A DNA stretch of 64,000 nt from Kitasatospora herbaricolor (GCF_030813695.1 NZ_JAUSVA010000002.1:62001-126000), one strand, 5' to 3'; counted from the stretch's first letter, positions 18,332 to 27,247 are shown. The notes: generated by a model not told the origin, from the letters alone. Numbers and translations: made by a program.

Positions 18332-19277
18332 CGGTCCAGTGACCGAGCATCTGCTGGATCGCGACCAGGTCGACACCGCGCTCGTAGTTGTGGGTCGCGC
18401 AGGCCCTCCGCAAGGCATGCGGGCTGAACCGCTCAACCGCAGGCCGGCCTTCCAGCTCCATGAGATACCGAAGCCGGTTGCGGATCGTTCCGCGGTGCAG
18501 GCTGCCGCCCGACTCGTCGGCGAACAGCACCGTCGAGTCGGGGAACTTGGGCCGCACGTCGTCCAGGAACCATCGCAGCACCAGGTCCAGGCCGTCCAGC
18601 ATCGGCACCCAGCGCGGCCGCGGTCCGGAAGTGTGGGCGCCTTTGCCAAACCGGACGTGGAGCTTGCCGAACGGGCCGCGCGAGAAATGCGCGTCCGGCT
18701 TCTCCAGCAGCGAGGCCTCCTCTGACCGCAGGCCAGCGTGATACAGCGTCCGGAACAGCGCGTAGTCCCGCGCGGCGGGTGCGTACTTCCTGGCGGTGGC
18801 GATCCGCTGCTTCAGGAACTCGAAGAACTCCTCCACCCGCTCCGGCGTCGGCGGCGGCAGCAGAGCCGGGGAATCGTCACCGACATGCCGGGAGGCGTTG
18901 AACTCATCGACCGGGCAGACCAGCCGCACCCCAAACGCGGCCTCGACCTCGGCCGCCTTGCGGACCTGCAGGAACCGGTGGAACCCCTTGAAGATCTGCA
19001 CATACTCGCGCCGGGTCGACGACTTCCGCCCCTGGAGCGCAAGATCACCGACCACCCGGTCGATGTCCTCCGGCGTCACCTCCCAGGCCGGCCGACCCAG
19101 TGCGGCCAGCGTCCGCTCCAGCAGCCCGATGTCGTTGTCGATGGTCACCGGGCTGAACCCGCGCGCCCGCCAGGAGGCGACAAACGCCTCGACGCACTCC
19201 GTTTGGAACTTCCACGGATCCGCCGTCAATGGTCCCTGCGGGACGGCCCCGACCGCGATGACCTGCAGCCGAGCCAC
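18201..19277 (-). pseudogene. Tyrosine recombinase/integrase truncated before the catalytic Tyr
   Basis: Site-specific recombinase of the phage-integrase family. The N-terminal SAM-like domain (FVASWRARGFSPVTIDNDIG) is followed by the catalytic domain with Arg I in HAGLRSEEASLL, the HxxR box FSPHALRRACATHNYERG and the next conserved His in IQQMLGHWTV. The active-site Tyr should follow about ten residues later, but the sequence changes at about 18330 to the reverse complement of the ISL3 remnant. The C-terminus to 18201 is therefore foreign and the nucleophile is absent. Strand exchange should be impossible. The start is a GTG: 19277 has AGGAAGG seven bases upstream, while 19283 is closer to it. 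It may have been the integrase of a lost element. Confidence 0.7.
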
Positions 19278-19403
19278 CGGCACACCTTCCTCGCACCTGA
19301 ACGGTCAAGGCAGCACCTGGAGAACTCGGCTGCTGCCACGAGAACCAACGAGGACCGCAGGAGACGGATACGGCCAGGTGGCAGCACTAACTCGTGTGAG
19401 GGA

Positions 19404-19566
19404 ACAAGTGCCAGCCCCAGATGAATGGGACAAGACCTTCGGAGACGCCCGCCTCTGCGCGGCCATCGCCGACCGGATCACCTTCCGCTGCACGCTGATC
19501 CAGACCGGCACCGAGTCCTACCGCTACCAGGCCACCCAGGAATCCCTCTTCACCGCTCAGAGCTGA
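19404..19566 (+). pseudogene. istB: C-terminal fragment of an IstB-like ATPase (IS21 family)
   Basis: The last 50 or so residues, with EWDKTFGDARLCAAIADRIT and TGTESYRYQATQ, match the usual end of IstB helper ATPases of IS21-type elements, where the motif is strand-EW-x3-FGDARL with a C-terminal ESYR. The Walker A and B regions are not present upstream; that DNA belongs to the truncated recombinase. It is a scar of a third insertion sequence. Short GGCTCTGAG/GGCTCAG repeats right after it (19600-19650) could be the remains of the IS21 end. Confidence 0.5.
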
Positions 19567-19671
19567 CAACCCGCCAAGCAGCACGAAGGACTGACCCCCA
19601 CCGATGGCTGGCTCTGAGCATAAGAAGCAGTTCTGGCTCAGCTCGTGTTTGCGCCGTGAGGCGCCGTTGGT

Positions 19672-20163
19672 TCAGTGCTGGAGAGCGCAGTTATCCGCTG
19701 CCAGGTGCAGGTGCCGAAGGGTTTCCAGTTCGGTGGTGGGGAAGGCGTGCAGCCGCCACTTCTGGAGGTAGCCGTCCTCACCGTGGGTTCCCCGCACCTT
19801 CTCGGCAGCCATCAGGACCGCATGCGCCAGGGAGGTGCGAGGACGTGTGGACGTCCACACGAGGGTGCCCTTCCCGTCCGGTGCGTCGAAGCTGGCCGAC
19901 ATGTCCGGGAAGCGACGGATTGTGATGTGCACGTCACTGTTTCGGCGACGAAGAATCCACCGCGCCTCTGCCGGTTCAAGGTCGAACGAGAACCGCTGGA
20001 TGCCATGGGGGCCGTAAAGGCCCGACACGCCTTTCAACAAGTCGGCGAGCGCGTTTGTGCAGTAGCTGACGATGTCCCGGTGCTTCGTCGAGCCGTCCCA
20101 GATCCTGCACGTCGCCCAGCCGGAGCCGCTCAGTTCCCAGCTGAAGTGCAAGGACCTCGTCAC
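19672..20163 (-). CDS. Conserved hypothetical protein
   Basis: 163 residues from a GTG at 20163, preceded by a GGGGGG tract five bases away. The protein starts with a TRSLHFSWELSGSGWATCRI beta-strand region, continues with DLLKGVSGLYGPHGIQRFSF, WILRRRNSDVHITIRRF and GKGTLVWTSTRPRTSLAHAV, and ends with HAFPTTELETLRHLH. It has no signal peptide and no membrane segment, so it is cytoplasmic. The layout (mixed strands, then an amphipathic helix SLAHAVLMAAEKV) resembles small proteins found scattered in Streptomyces genomes, but I cannot name a family. It stands alone between IS scars and a gene-poor stretch. Confidence 0.65.
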   Translation of the reverse strand: MTRSLHFSWELSGSGWATCRIWDGSTKHRDIVSYCTNALADLLKGVSGLYGPHGIQRFSFDLEPAEARWILRRRNSDVHITIRRFPDMSASFDAPDGKGTLVWTSTRPRTSLAHAVLMAAEKVRGTHGEDGYLQKWRLHAFPTTELETLRHLHLAADNCALQH

Positions 20164-20809
20164 TGAACCCCCCTGATCGTCTGCGGACAACGCTACAGCG
20201 GTGTTGAAGACGGGGGACGGCCGGGTACGCCACGCGACGGCCAGCTGGACCAGTGCGTCAGGCACTCCGAGGAACCCAAGGGGCTCGATCACGGCATGCT
20301 GTCGCAGTGCTCTCGCTTCGTGTGGGGCGGGCCCTGGCCACGACTTGTCAGGGAGGCAACCCGGGCCCGCGACCACACGTTATCGACGACGCTGACCCGG
20401 TCATTTCGGACACTCCGCCCAGACCCGCCCGGTCACCCGATCAGTGGCTCTCATTCCCGCCGAAGTGGCCCCCGAACTCACCGAAGAGCACCCGTCCCGG
20501 GCGAGTACACCACCGCCACGAACGGTCTGCACCCGGCTCCCGTTCACACCGAAGCAGTGGCTCTCATATGACCCGACAAAATCATGCTCAACAGCCCGAG
20601 GCCGTCGCGCAGGCCGCCAACCGGAGCTGGGGCTAACGCTACGCCGGAACCGCGATCCCCTGGTACAGGTCAGCGCCCCACCACGTCCTGGTCCTCGACC
20701 TCCCCCCGCCCCGGACACCAGGAAGCCGTGGGGCCTCCGGGGCCCGATGGCGTCTCGAACAGGTGCAGGTAGGAGCAGGCGCCGGCCGGGGTGAGCGCGG
20801 CGCATCGGG
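20164..20809. other. Gene-poor stretch with a 13-bp direct repeat
   Basis: No convincing gene was found. The 13-mer CAGTGGCTCTCAT occurs twice in direct orientation (20442-20454 and 20555-20567), and an AAGTGGCC variant lies near 20462. Clusters of such repeats are typical of IS21-type ends, and an IstB fragment lies 900 bp away, so this may be a second IS end. The link is inference. Confidence 0.3.
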
Positions 20810-21232
20810 CTACCCCTGGCGGACCACGTACTCGACCTTGACAACGGTGGCGGCCTCTTCCACCAGCTCCCACAGCTGCTCGGCCGACATCTCGGCCAGC
20901 GCCACGGTTTCGGACGCGCCCTTCTGCGGCATCTGCTCGGCCGACAGGAACGCCCGGACCCCGCGCGCACGCAGCGACCAACGCACGTAGTCCTCCACAG
21001 CTCCGGCAGCCGACCGATCGCCAAACAGCTTCCGATCGTGCTCGCGCCACCCCTCTCTGAGGTGATCGCGCACCCGGATGTCGTGCGGCCCCGTCTCCCC
21101 CAAGCCGTACTTGGCCGCGCCGAGTCCGTCATGCACCACGACGTACACATGACATGGCTTTCGCGGCTGCCCATCGGTGAACACCCGTTGCACGTAGCGG
21201 CCTTCTTCGTCCACCGTGAACCCTGGGAACAC
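20810..21232 (-). CDS. Hypothetical protein with GIY-YIG-like pattern
   Basis: 140 residues from a GTG at 21232. The pattern HVYVVVHDGLGAAKYGLGET, then DIRVRDHLREGW, then AVEDYVRWSLRARGVRAFLS and MPQKGASETV resembles small GIY-YIG-like nuclease domains: a V-Y strand, a K-x-G strand, a turn with R and H, and a helix with a Glu. The classical catalytic Arg and Glu cannot be placed with certainty, so enzymatic activity is doubtful. Cytoplasmic, no signal peptide. It is a stand-alone gene; the 265 bp between it and the next gene on the other strand holds both promoters but no obvious motif. Confidence 0.6.
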   Translation of the reverse strand: MFPGFTVDEEGRYVQRVFTDGQPRKPCHVYVVVHDGLGAAKYGLGETGPHDIRVRDHLREGWREHDRKLFGDRSAAGAVEDYVRWSLRARGVRAFLSAEQMPQKGASETVALAEMSAEQLWELVEEAATVVKVEYVVRQG

Positions 21233-21497
21233 TGCGGTACCACCTTTCCCCTTGGCGCAGATCGCGGATCGACCCTAGGGCTGGGTTGGGGTCGTGGGCG
21301 GGATTGCGGGACATCGGCCGGGAGTAGTGCCCTCTGCGATTCGGGGCTGGACCCGCGGCAGCGAGATCGCGGACCGGCGTCGGGCACATAATTCGGACCC
21401 GCTCCCCCTCAGGACCGGTACCTTGCCGATCATGGGCCTGCGGGAAGCGCTGCCCCGCCTCAAGGGACCGGTCAGACCGGCCAAAGGAGTTCAACAA

Positions 21498-22118
21498 ATG
21501 CATAGATACCGGTCGATAGCCCTACTTGCCGTCCTGGCCGCACTGGCGGTCGGATGCACCACGGCCGATTCCGCCACCGAACCGGCCGCCGGGACCGCCA
21601 CCTCGGCGGGCGACGGAAGTGCCGCACTGACGCCCGAGCTGCCCGCCAAGCACGAACTGACCGCCCCGCAGGCCGTCGGTGACGCTCGGAGACATACCCG
21701 AGAGGGCTACGCGCGGCAGATGGGCGTGCAGTTGGCATCGCTCTTCGCCGAGCGCTCGCCGACCGCCGTCGCGGCCGGGTTCGACATCAACAAGCCGTTC
21801 TACTTCGCCGGGGTCAACCTTCCGCGGCCCTACCCGCAGGACCTGGCGGGGCAGGCAGATCTGGCACTGAAGGCGGCACCGCTGGCCAACACGTCCAACA
21901 CCACGCTCACCCTCGCCACCACCCCCGCCCAGGGCTACGCGACGCAGGACACAGCGGTGGTCCTGCACTGCACGGTGGCGACGTTGCGCGGATCGGCCTC
22001 CTCGTATGACCTCCCGGTGTGCGCCTGGGCTGACAGCTGTACGATCGGCGTCGTCCTGGCCATCAGCACGAAGATCGAAACGGGGCAGGAAGCAGCCGGC
22101 CTGCAAAGCGGCGGCTGA
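21498..22118 (+). CDS. Lipoprotein of unknown function
   Basis: 206 residues from an ATG at 21498 with a strong AAAGGAG eight bases upstream. The N-terminus MHRYRSIALLAVLAALAVGC is a lipoprotein signal with the lipidated Cys at position 20. A Thr/Ala/Gly-rich linker follows, then a compact domain (HTREGYARQMGVQLASLFAE, DINKPFYFAGVNLPRPY, TVATLRGSASSYDLPVCAWA, DSCTIGVVLAIS). Two Cys in the last third could form a disulfide. The C-terminus (KIETGQEAAGLQSGG) is unstructured. No family recognised. It converges with the LexA-like gene, whose stop lies 80 bp away. Confidence 0.75.
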   Translation: MHRYRSIALLAVLAALAVGCTTADSATEPAAGTATSAGDGSAALTPELPAKHELTAPQAVGDARRHTREGYARQMGVQLASLFAERSPTAVAAGFDINKPFYFAGVNLPRPYPQDLAGQADLALKAAPLANTSNTTLTLATTPAQGYATQDTAVVLHCTVATLRGSASSYDLPVCAWADSCTIGVVLAISTKIETGQEAAGLQSGG

Positions 22119-22197
22119 CCTCACCATCGCCACCCGCACCGCCGCAATGCAGCCGAGCCCCTGCCCCGACTGCCTTCATCCGGGGACCCGGCCCGCT

Positions 22198-22886
22198 CTA
22201 CAGGCGGCGCAGGAGGGAGACGACCTTGCCGAGGATGGTCGCCTGGCCGGCGGGGATCGGGTCGTAGGCGGGGTTTCGGGGCATCAGCCAGGTGTGGCCG
22301 TCGGTGATTCGCAGCTGCTTGACGGTGGCCTCGCCGTCCAGGAGGGCGGCGACGATGTCGCCGTGCCGGGCGGTGTCCTGGCGGCGGATCGTCACCCAGT
22401 CGCCGGGCAGGATGGACGCGCCGGTCATCGAGTCGCCGCGCACCTGAAGGATGAACAGCTCTCCTTCGCCGACCAGGCGCCGGGGCAGGGTGAAGACGTC
22501 GTCGACCTGCTGTTCGGCGACGATCGGGGCGCCGGCCGCGATCTGCCCCAGCACCGGCAGGTCCACGGACCCGGACCGGCCCTGTGAGCCGTCCTGCGGG
22601 AGGGTGTTCCAGGGACTGTGGCGGATGCGGTAGGCGCGGGGGGTGTGCGGGTCGCGGAGCAGGTGGCCCTTCTTCTCCAACGCCAGGACCTGGTACGAGA
22701 CCGAGGAGACCGAGCTCAGCCCGACGGCCTCGCCGATCTCGCCATGCTCGGCGGGAAGCCCCGCAGCTCGACCGTCCGCTCCACGAACCGCAGGATCCTG
22801 GTCTGCCGGTCGGTCAGTCCGTCGCTGTTTCGCCGGACGCCCGCGGGGCGGCCGGCCCCTCCGCTGTCGGCCTGGGCGCTCACCAT
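22198..22886 (-). pseudogene. lexA: LexA-like SOS repressor with a one-base frameshift
   Basis: LexA paralogue of about 229 residues. The N-terminal winged helix reads DGLTDRQTRILRFVERTVEL and RGFPPSM from ATG 22886 (or GTG 22883), behind GGGGGAG. It shifts frame at 22741-22742 and continues as EIGEAVGLSSVSSVSYQVLA to the stop at 22198. Adding one base restores ...PPSM-x-EIGEAVG, exactly the LexA pattern. The C-terminal peptidase has the AAGAP autocleavage site, the catalytic Ser in VRGDSMTGASI and the Lys in GEATVKQL. If the frameshift is real the DNA-binding helix is separated from the peptidase and the gene is dead; if it is an error this is an intact repressor. It lies at the end of a minus-strand group with polymerase genes. 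Confidence 0.72.
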
Positions 22887-23044
22887 GACTCCCCCATCTG
22901 CTTCGATCTTGGTCGGACACTATCCCCGCCCTACGACAACAGCGCCCCGCCGGGGCCCGGCGCCCGGGCCCTGCTGCGGCCGGGGCCCCGGGGCCCCGGC
23001 CCGGGTGCCCGGCGTGCGGTGGTGGGTCAGCCGGGCGGTGTTCG

Positions 23045-23365
23045 TCAGGGGATGTCGCCGGCCCAGCGCAGGGCTCCGGGCCGGCCGGGTATGGGGTCGT
23101 AGAGGGAGCGACCGTGGGGGTAGCCGCAGCCGGGGCAGGTGAGAGCGAGGCCCTGTTCGCGTTCCTCCGCGCACAGCAACGCCGCGTCGACGAAGGCGCC
23201 GTCGAGGGGCCCGCCGATCAGCTCCAGGATGCCCGGGTCCTCGCCGGGCTGTCCGTCGTCCGCATCGGCCACGGACAGCCATTCCTCCAGCTCCGGCAGC
23301 CAGGCCGGCCAGGACGGCTCGACCGGCCTCTCGCCGTTCTCCTCCGGGCCTATGGCGTCAGGCAT
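23045..23365 (-). CDS. Small acidic hypothetical protein
   Basis: 106 residues; the ATG at 23365 has AAGGAGGA six bases upstream. The protein is acidic (PELEEWLSVADADDGQPGED) and contains a CPGCGYPHG motif that could hold a metal. No family is recognised and there is no signal peptide. The start overlaps the stop of a 40-residue ORF by a few bases, so the two are probably translated together. Its place between a Y-family polymerase and a LexA-like gene suggests a role or at least co-expression in the SOS response, but there is no direct evidence. Confidence 0.6.
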   Translation of the reverse strand: MPDAIGPEENGERPVEPSWPAWLPELEEWLSVADADDGQPGEDPGILELIGGPLDGAFVDAALLCAEEREQGLALTCPGCGYPHGRSLYDPIPGRPGALRWAGDIP

Positions 23366-23480
23366 CTGCGTCCTCCTTCACGGCCGCGGCCGCTGCGGCG
23401 GCGTCGCGCGGTGCCCGGCGGGCGTCGGCAGGTTCGTGCTGCGGGGTGAGGTCCTTGGGGAGCGGCAGGGACTGGGGCAT
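23358..23480 (-). CDS. 40-residue hypothetical peptide
   Basis: ATG at 23480 with GAAGGA six bases upstream; the product starts MPQSLPLPKDLTPQHEPADA and ends in an Ala-rich helix with VKEDADA. Its stop (TGA at 23358-23360) lies within the start region of the next gene, giving an 8-bp overlap. The ribosome binding site and overlap support expression; the role is unknown. It may serve mainly to couple translation of the downstream gene. Confidence 0.45.
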   Translation of the reverse strand: MPQSLPLPKDLTPQHEPADARRAPRDAAAAAAAVKEDADA

Positions 23481-23573
23481 GTCGATCCTTCGGGGTCAGG
23501 GGCGGTTTCGGCGGTTCGGTGCGGGGCCGACGCTGTGGGGCCAGGCGCGTGCCCGGTGGCCGGAGTGCCGGTG

Positions 23574-24611
23574 TCACGGGCGGTCCGGGTGGCGGGGGCG
23601 CAGGGTCGGGCGGGTGGCATGGCTCTTGGGGTTGGTGAGGGCGGCCGTGTGGACGGTGCCGGTGCCCCAGCGGTTGTTCGCCTTGTCGAGGACCGGCTCC
23701 AGGGCCCGGTTGTTCTCGGTGGCGGCGTCGAGGGTGAGCTGGACGAAGCTGCGTTCGGCTGCGGCCAGGTTGTTGACGCGGGCGGTGACGGCCCGGATGC
23801 GGGCCCGCTGGAGGCCGAGCGCGGCGAACAGGGCGTAGAGGGTGTCCTGGAGGACGGGGGTGTGGGCGGTTGCTTCGCGCAGGGTCCGGGAGCGGGTGGT
23901 GGTGGAGCGGTCGGCGTAGGTGACCTGCAGTTCGACGCCGCGAGTGGTCTTGCCGGCGGTGCGCAGGCGGGCGCCGAGGTCGGTGGCCAGGGCCAGCAGT
24001 GCCTGGCGGACCTCGTCGGGGTCCAGGACGTCTCGCTCGAAGCGGCGGCCGGCGGCGATGCTCGCCGGCGGGCCGCCGACCGTGACGCCCCCTGGGTCGA
24101 TCCCGTGCGCGCGCTGGTGCAGCAGCCGGCCGGTGCTGCCGCCGGCGATGCGCTGCAGTGTGGACAGCGGCAGGTCGGCGAGGTCCCCGACGCTCTCGAT
24201 GCCGTACCGGACCAGTCCCCGCAGAAGGGCCGGGCCCACGCCGGGCAGTGCCCGCACCGGCCGCGCCCGCAAGAACTTCGTCACGGACGTGGGGTCGGGG
24301 TCCAGCACCCGGACCTCGCCCGGGGCGCAGGTCTCGGCGGCCATCGTGGCGATCATGCGCGTACCGCCGCCGCCCACCGAGACGGTGAGGCCGTAGCGGG
24401 CGAGCAGCCGGGTCTGCAGCAGGTCGGCCAGGCCGGCCGGGGTGCGGCCGAAGTAGCCGAGGGCGCCGGTGACGTCCATCAGTGCGCCGTCCGGCGGCAG
24501 GGCCTGCACCACCGGCGAGACGTCGGCGAGCACGCTGAACAGCTGCGCGTACACCTCGAAGGAGGGGCGGTGGATGCGCAGGTGGAGGATCGCGCGGTCC
24601 CGATTCGTCAC
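23574..24611 (-). CDS. Y-family DNA polymerase-like protein (ImuB/DinB-like)
   Basis: 345 residues of the actinobacterial DNA polymerase Y family found beside dnaE2. Recognisable parts: ALPPDGALMDVTGALGYFGR, the fingers/palm segment VSVGGGGTRMIATMAAETC, the helix-hairpin-helix VRALPGVGPALLRGLVRYGI and the little-finger region TYADRSTTTRSRTLREATAH. The usual first catalytic box (D-x-D-x-F-F-A) is replaced by HLRIHRPSFEV and the SxDE box is not seen, so it probably lacks polymerase activity, as in ImuB proteins that act as clamp adaptors for DnaE2. The ATG overlaps the stop of the upstream dnaE2 fragment (ATGA), showing that the two formed one operon. With DnaE2 truncated, the pathway is likely broken. 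Confidence 0.8.
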   Translation of the reverse strand: MTNRDRAILHLRIHRPSFEVYAQLFSVLADVSPVVQALPPDGALMDVTGALGYFGRTPAGLADLLQTRLLARYGLTVSVGGGGTRMIATMAAETCAPGEVRVLDPDPTSVTKFLRARPVRALPGVGPALLRGLVRYGIESVGDLADLPLSTLQRIAGGSTGRLLHQRAHGIDPGGVTVGGPPASIAAGRRFERDVLDPDEVRQALLALATDLGARLRTAGKTTRGVELQVTYADRSTTTRSRTLREATAHTPVLQDTLYALFAALGLQRARIRAVTARVNNLAAAERSFVQLTLDAATENNRALEPVLDKANNRWGTGTVHTAALTNPKSHATRPTLRPRHPDRP

Positions 24612-25790
24612 CCTGGGCTCCCCTGCGAGGCGTGCCAGAGCCGTCCGGCGCCCGGGCCGGCCGGACGCCCGTCACCTGCACCGGTGTCCGTGGCGGTGCG
24701 GTCCGCGTCGTCGTGCACGGGGCCGGGGGCGGATCCGGCGGCGAGCAGGGCGCGCACCGCGGGGGTGCCGCCGGCGGCGTGGGCGTCGGCGACGTCCTGG
24801 AGGTTCCAGGCGTGGGTGCCGATGACGGTGACCGACCGGCCGCGGCGCGAGATCGTGCCGCGGGCGAGCAGCAGGTGGTGGTGGAAGAGCGGGTGGGCGG
24901 CTTGGGCGTGGGTGTCGTCGAAGTAGGTGAGGTCGACCTGCCCACCTTCCGATCCGTCGTCCAGCGAGACGAAGATGGTGCGCCGGCCGGAGCGCATCGG
25001 CGGGGTCTGGATGGCGACCTTCGCCCCGGCCACCAGCACGATCTCCCCCGTCCGCTGGTCCTTCAGCCGGTGGGAGGGCGTGACGCCGAGCTCCGCGAGC
25101 AGCGGGTGGAAGGGCTCCATGAGGTGGCGGGAGGCGTCCATGCCGATGACCTCCAGTTCGGCGCACAGCTCCTCCTGCGGGGACATGGCGGGCAGGCCGG
25201 TGGCGCCCGGCTCGGGCGGGGCGGGGGCGGCGAGGACGAGCTGGTCGGGGATGGCGGCGGTGCGGTGCTGGCGGTGGAGCTCGTCGATCTGCAGCAGGGG
25301 TTCGCGGCGGTGGGCGCCGGGGGCGAGGGCGTCCAGCGCGCCGATGCGTACCAGGCGGTCGGCGACCGGCTGGGAAGGGCGGGCGCGGGCCCGGAAGTCG
25401 GCGACGCCGGTGTAGGGGCGGCCGGCCGCGATCCGGGCGGCCTGGTCGTCGGTGATGCCGTGTACGTCGGTGAGCGAGACGCGCAGGCCCAGCCGCCCGT
25501 CCGGGAGCTGTTCAGTGCGGCAGTCGGTGCCGAAGTGCTGGACGTCGACCGGGAGGATCGGCACGCCGCGCCGGCGGGCGTCGGCGAGGACGAGGCGCTT
25601 GGGGTACATGCCGGGGTCGTGCTCCAGCAGCCCGGCGTAGAACGGCGCCGGGTAGTGCGCCTTCAACCAGGCCGACTGCAGAGTGGGCAGGGCGAAGGCG
25701 ACGGCGTGGGCCCGGGCCAAGCCGTAGGCGCCCATGTTCTCCAGCTCGCGGTCGAGGCGTCGGCCGGCGAGGACACGGCGCCGGCCCCCG
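24608..25790 (-). pseudogene. dnaE2: C-terminal fragment of error-prone DNA polymerase DnaE2
   Basis: About 395 residues matching the last third of DnaE2: ENMGAYGLARAHAVAFALPT and QSAWLKAHYPAPFYAGLLEH-DPGMYPKR, the helix-hairpin-helix region (VHGITDDQAARIAAGRPYTG), the OB-fold (GEIVLVAGAKVAIQTPPMRS, FVSLDDGSEGGQVDLTYF) and the end region with GTISRRGRSVTVIGTHAWNL. A full DnaE2 has roughly 1050-1200 residues with a PHP domain and three catalytic Asp. All of that is missing: upstream of about 25790 the sequence is unrelated. It may still be transcribed, since the Y-family gene overlaps its stop, but it cannot polymerise. Confidence 0.75.
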
Positions 25791-26200
25791 GCGCGGGGCC
25801 GGGCTGGCCGTCGCCGCGGTCCGCGGCGCGGCCTCTGGCATCGGCCGCGCCCGCAGCGCCAGGCGTAGACGCGTACTGGGTCGAGGTGCAGTTCGTTGGG
25901 GCCCCTGCAGTCGGCGGCCCAGGTGGCCAGGCGAGAACCACAGGCGCCGCGCCAGTTCTTCGAGGTCGGCGGTCCGACCGTCGGCCCGTTGGGCCCTTGG
26001 GCGGTTGGGCCATACCGACGAGCATGCCGTGCCCGTAGGCTGCGAAGCCCTGGACGAGGCCGCTGTCGGCCGGCAACTGGCGTAGGCCCGAGTCCTTGGG
26101 CGGGATCCGAACTGCGACCTCGCCCCGAAGGATCTTCGCGCAGGTCCACCTCAACCCTGACAGTGCTGGCGGCTGACGCTTTGCAGGGGCTGACGGCCGA
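25791..26200. other. Breakpoint region upstream of the dnaE2 fragment
   Basis: Between the first recognisable DnaE2 residue and the next gene I find no family sequence. The minus strand has an open frame with stretches such as VRIPPKDSGLRQLPADSGLV, which might be a remnant of another gene, but nothing can be named. The region marks the deletion or rearrangement that removed the DnaE2 N-terminus. Confidence 0.35.
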
Positions 26201-26584
26201 TCAACAAGGCGGTCGCCCCTGCGCCGACCGCCAATTCGTCGTTCGGTGCGGGACCGGGAGCTCGACCACACGGCAGCCCAGCTTGCCGAGCCGGGCGAGG
26301 ACACGGTGGGCCTCGATGTCGGACAGTGAGAAGACGAAAGGGCCCGGTACCAGTACCACCCGAACAGCCCCTGCGGCTGCCAGGTCGACCACGTGCTCCA
26401 GTGCAGGCAGCGGTCCCCGCGAGGGACAGCCGTTGTCCAGGAAGACCGTCGGAGCCGGAAGCCCCAACTGGTCCGCGAACCGGTTCAGAGCGTACTGGTG
26501 TGTCGGCATGGCCAACTCGTCAAAGGGATAGCAACGCAGGTAGATCGCTGCCCCGGGGAAGCGCCCTTCGACATTCGGTTTCAT
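26201..26584 (-). CDS. Resolvase-like small protein (IYLRCYP family)
   Basis: 127 residues. The ATG at 26584 has a near-perfect AGGAGG five bases upstream; an in-frame ATG at 26605 is upstream of that site and less likely. The protein reads AAIYLRCYPFDELAMPTHQY, FADQLGLPAPTVFLDNGCPS, AAAGAVRVVLVPGPFVFSLS and KLGCRVVELP, the fold pattern of the serine-recombinase catalytic domain (Y-x-R start, D-N-G, alternating strands and helices). The catalytic Ser that should follow the first strand is absent (LRCYP). This is a common Streptomyces family of unknown role; a regulatory or DNA-binding use of the resolvase fold is plausible. A truncated homologue lies at 44076-44214. Confidence 0.7.
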   Translation of the reverse strand: MKPNVEGRFPGAAIYLRCYPFDELAMPTHQYALNRFADQLGLPAPTVFLDNGCPSRGPLPALEHVVDLAAAGAVRVVLVPGPFVFSLSDIEAHRVLARLGKLGCRVVELPVPHRTTNWRSAQGRPPC

Positions 26585-27107
26585 TGGTCCTCCTGGCAGA
26601 TTCATCGCTCGGAGTCGCGATGATCACCGTCGGTTCAGCGACTCCTGTCCCAGGAGAACCTTCGAAACGGGGCCGGAACAAACCAGAACCCGGCGCCTGC
26701 GGTAACGGGTCGGACTTGGCATGCGGCTGGCGATAGGTATGGCAGTGCAGCGCAGGATCCCTATGTAGGTAGTGGGCACGCGAGCAGTTGATAAGGGTAA
26801 CTTTGGGCGGTTTTGTTCCCACTCTCGCCCGCATGCTGGAGGCTTCTGTGGCGCCCGAAGGCGGGGGGACCGGGCAGCCGACGTGGACGGTCCAAGGGCG
26901 CGCGGTTCCGCCGTGGGGCTTCCGGGTGTCATCGGTTGCGCTGACCGTACGACTGGCGTTCACAGGGGCTGAGCAGGCCTGGGGCCCATTCGCCGAGGCT
27001 CACGGCGGTCCGTTGCCCCGGGCGGTCGTCGACGGGCGCCTCCAAAGCCATTAGTTCATTAGTTGTACGCAAAGCCCCCTGCTAGGCCCATTCGTGTGTG
27101 GAGTGCA
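26585..27107. other. Intergenic stretch without a recognisable gene
   Basis: Divergent spacer between the resolvase-like gene and the GH65 gene. A plus-strand open frame from about 26788 to 27054 (VARMLEASVAPEGGG-like) has no ribosome binding site and no recognisable family. Nothing else was identified. Confidence 0.3.
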
Positions 27108-27247
27108 TTGACAGCACGTGACGGCGCGGTAAATATGACGTCCACTTCTTTGGTCCTGAACATGCAGGTGGTCCCCGTATCGCTCCTTCGAAGGTGCGTG
27201 CGGTCTTTACCATCGCCAGTTCAACTTCTGAAGTCTGACGATGTCAG
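27108..27247 (+). promoter_or_regulatory. Promoter and inverted repeat upstream of the GH65 gene
   Basis: A consensus -35 TTGACA (27108-27113) is followed after 16 bp by TAAATA (27130-27135). This lies about 190 bp upstream of the GH65 start. Between them, CTGAC-GAT-GTCAG (27235-27247) forms a 5-bp inverted repeat and ACTTC-T-GAAGT another, both candidate operators in the leader. Confidence 0.4.

Noticed and set aside
18201..19283. Attachment site next to the tyrosine recombinase
   Set aside because: No tRNA gene or direct repeat was found at either side; the gene is truncated by an IS, so the original boundaries are lost.
20401..21387. 328-codon minus-strand frame overlapping the 20810-21232 gene
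   Set aside because: Ser/Arg-rich product in a different frame; the 140-residue frame has better composition and a recognisable pattern.
23139..26038. Two long plus-strand frames opposite the Y-family polymerase and DnaE2 fragment
   Set aside because: Both are antisense to recognisable polymerase sequence and show no family pattern of their own.
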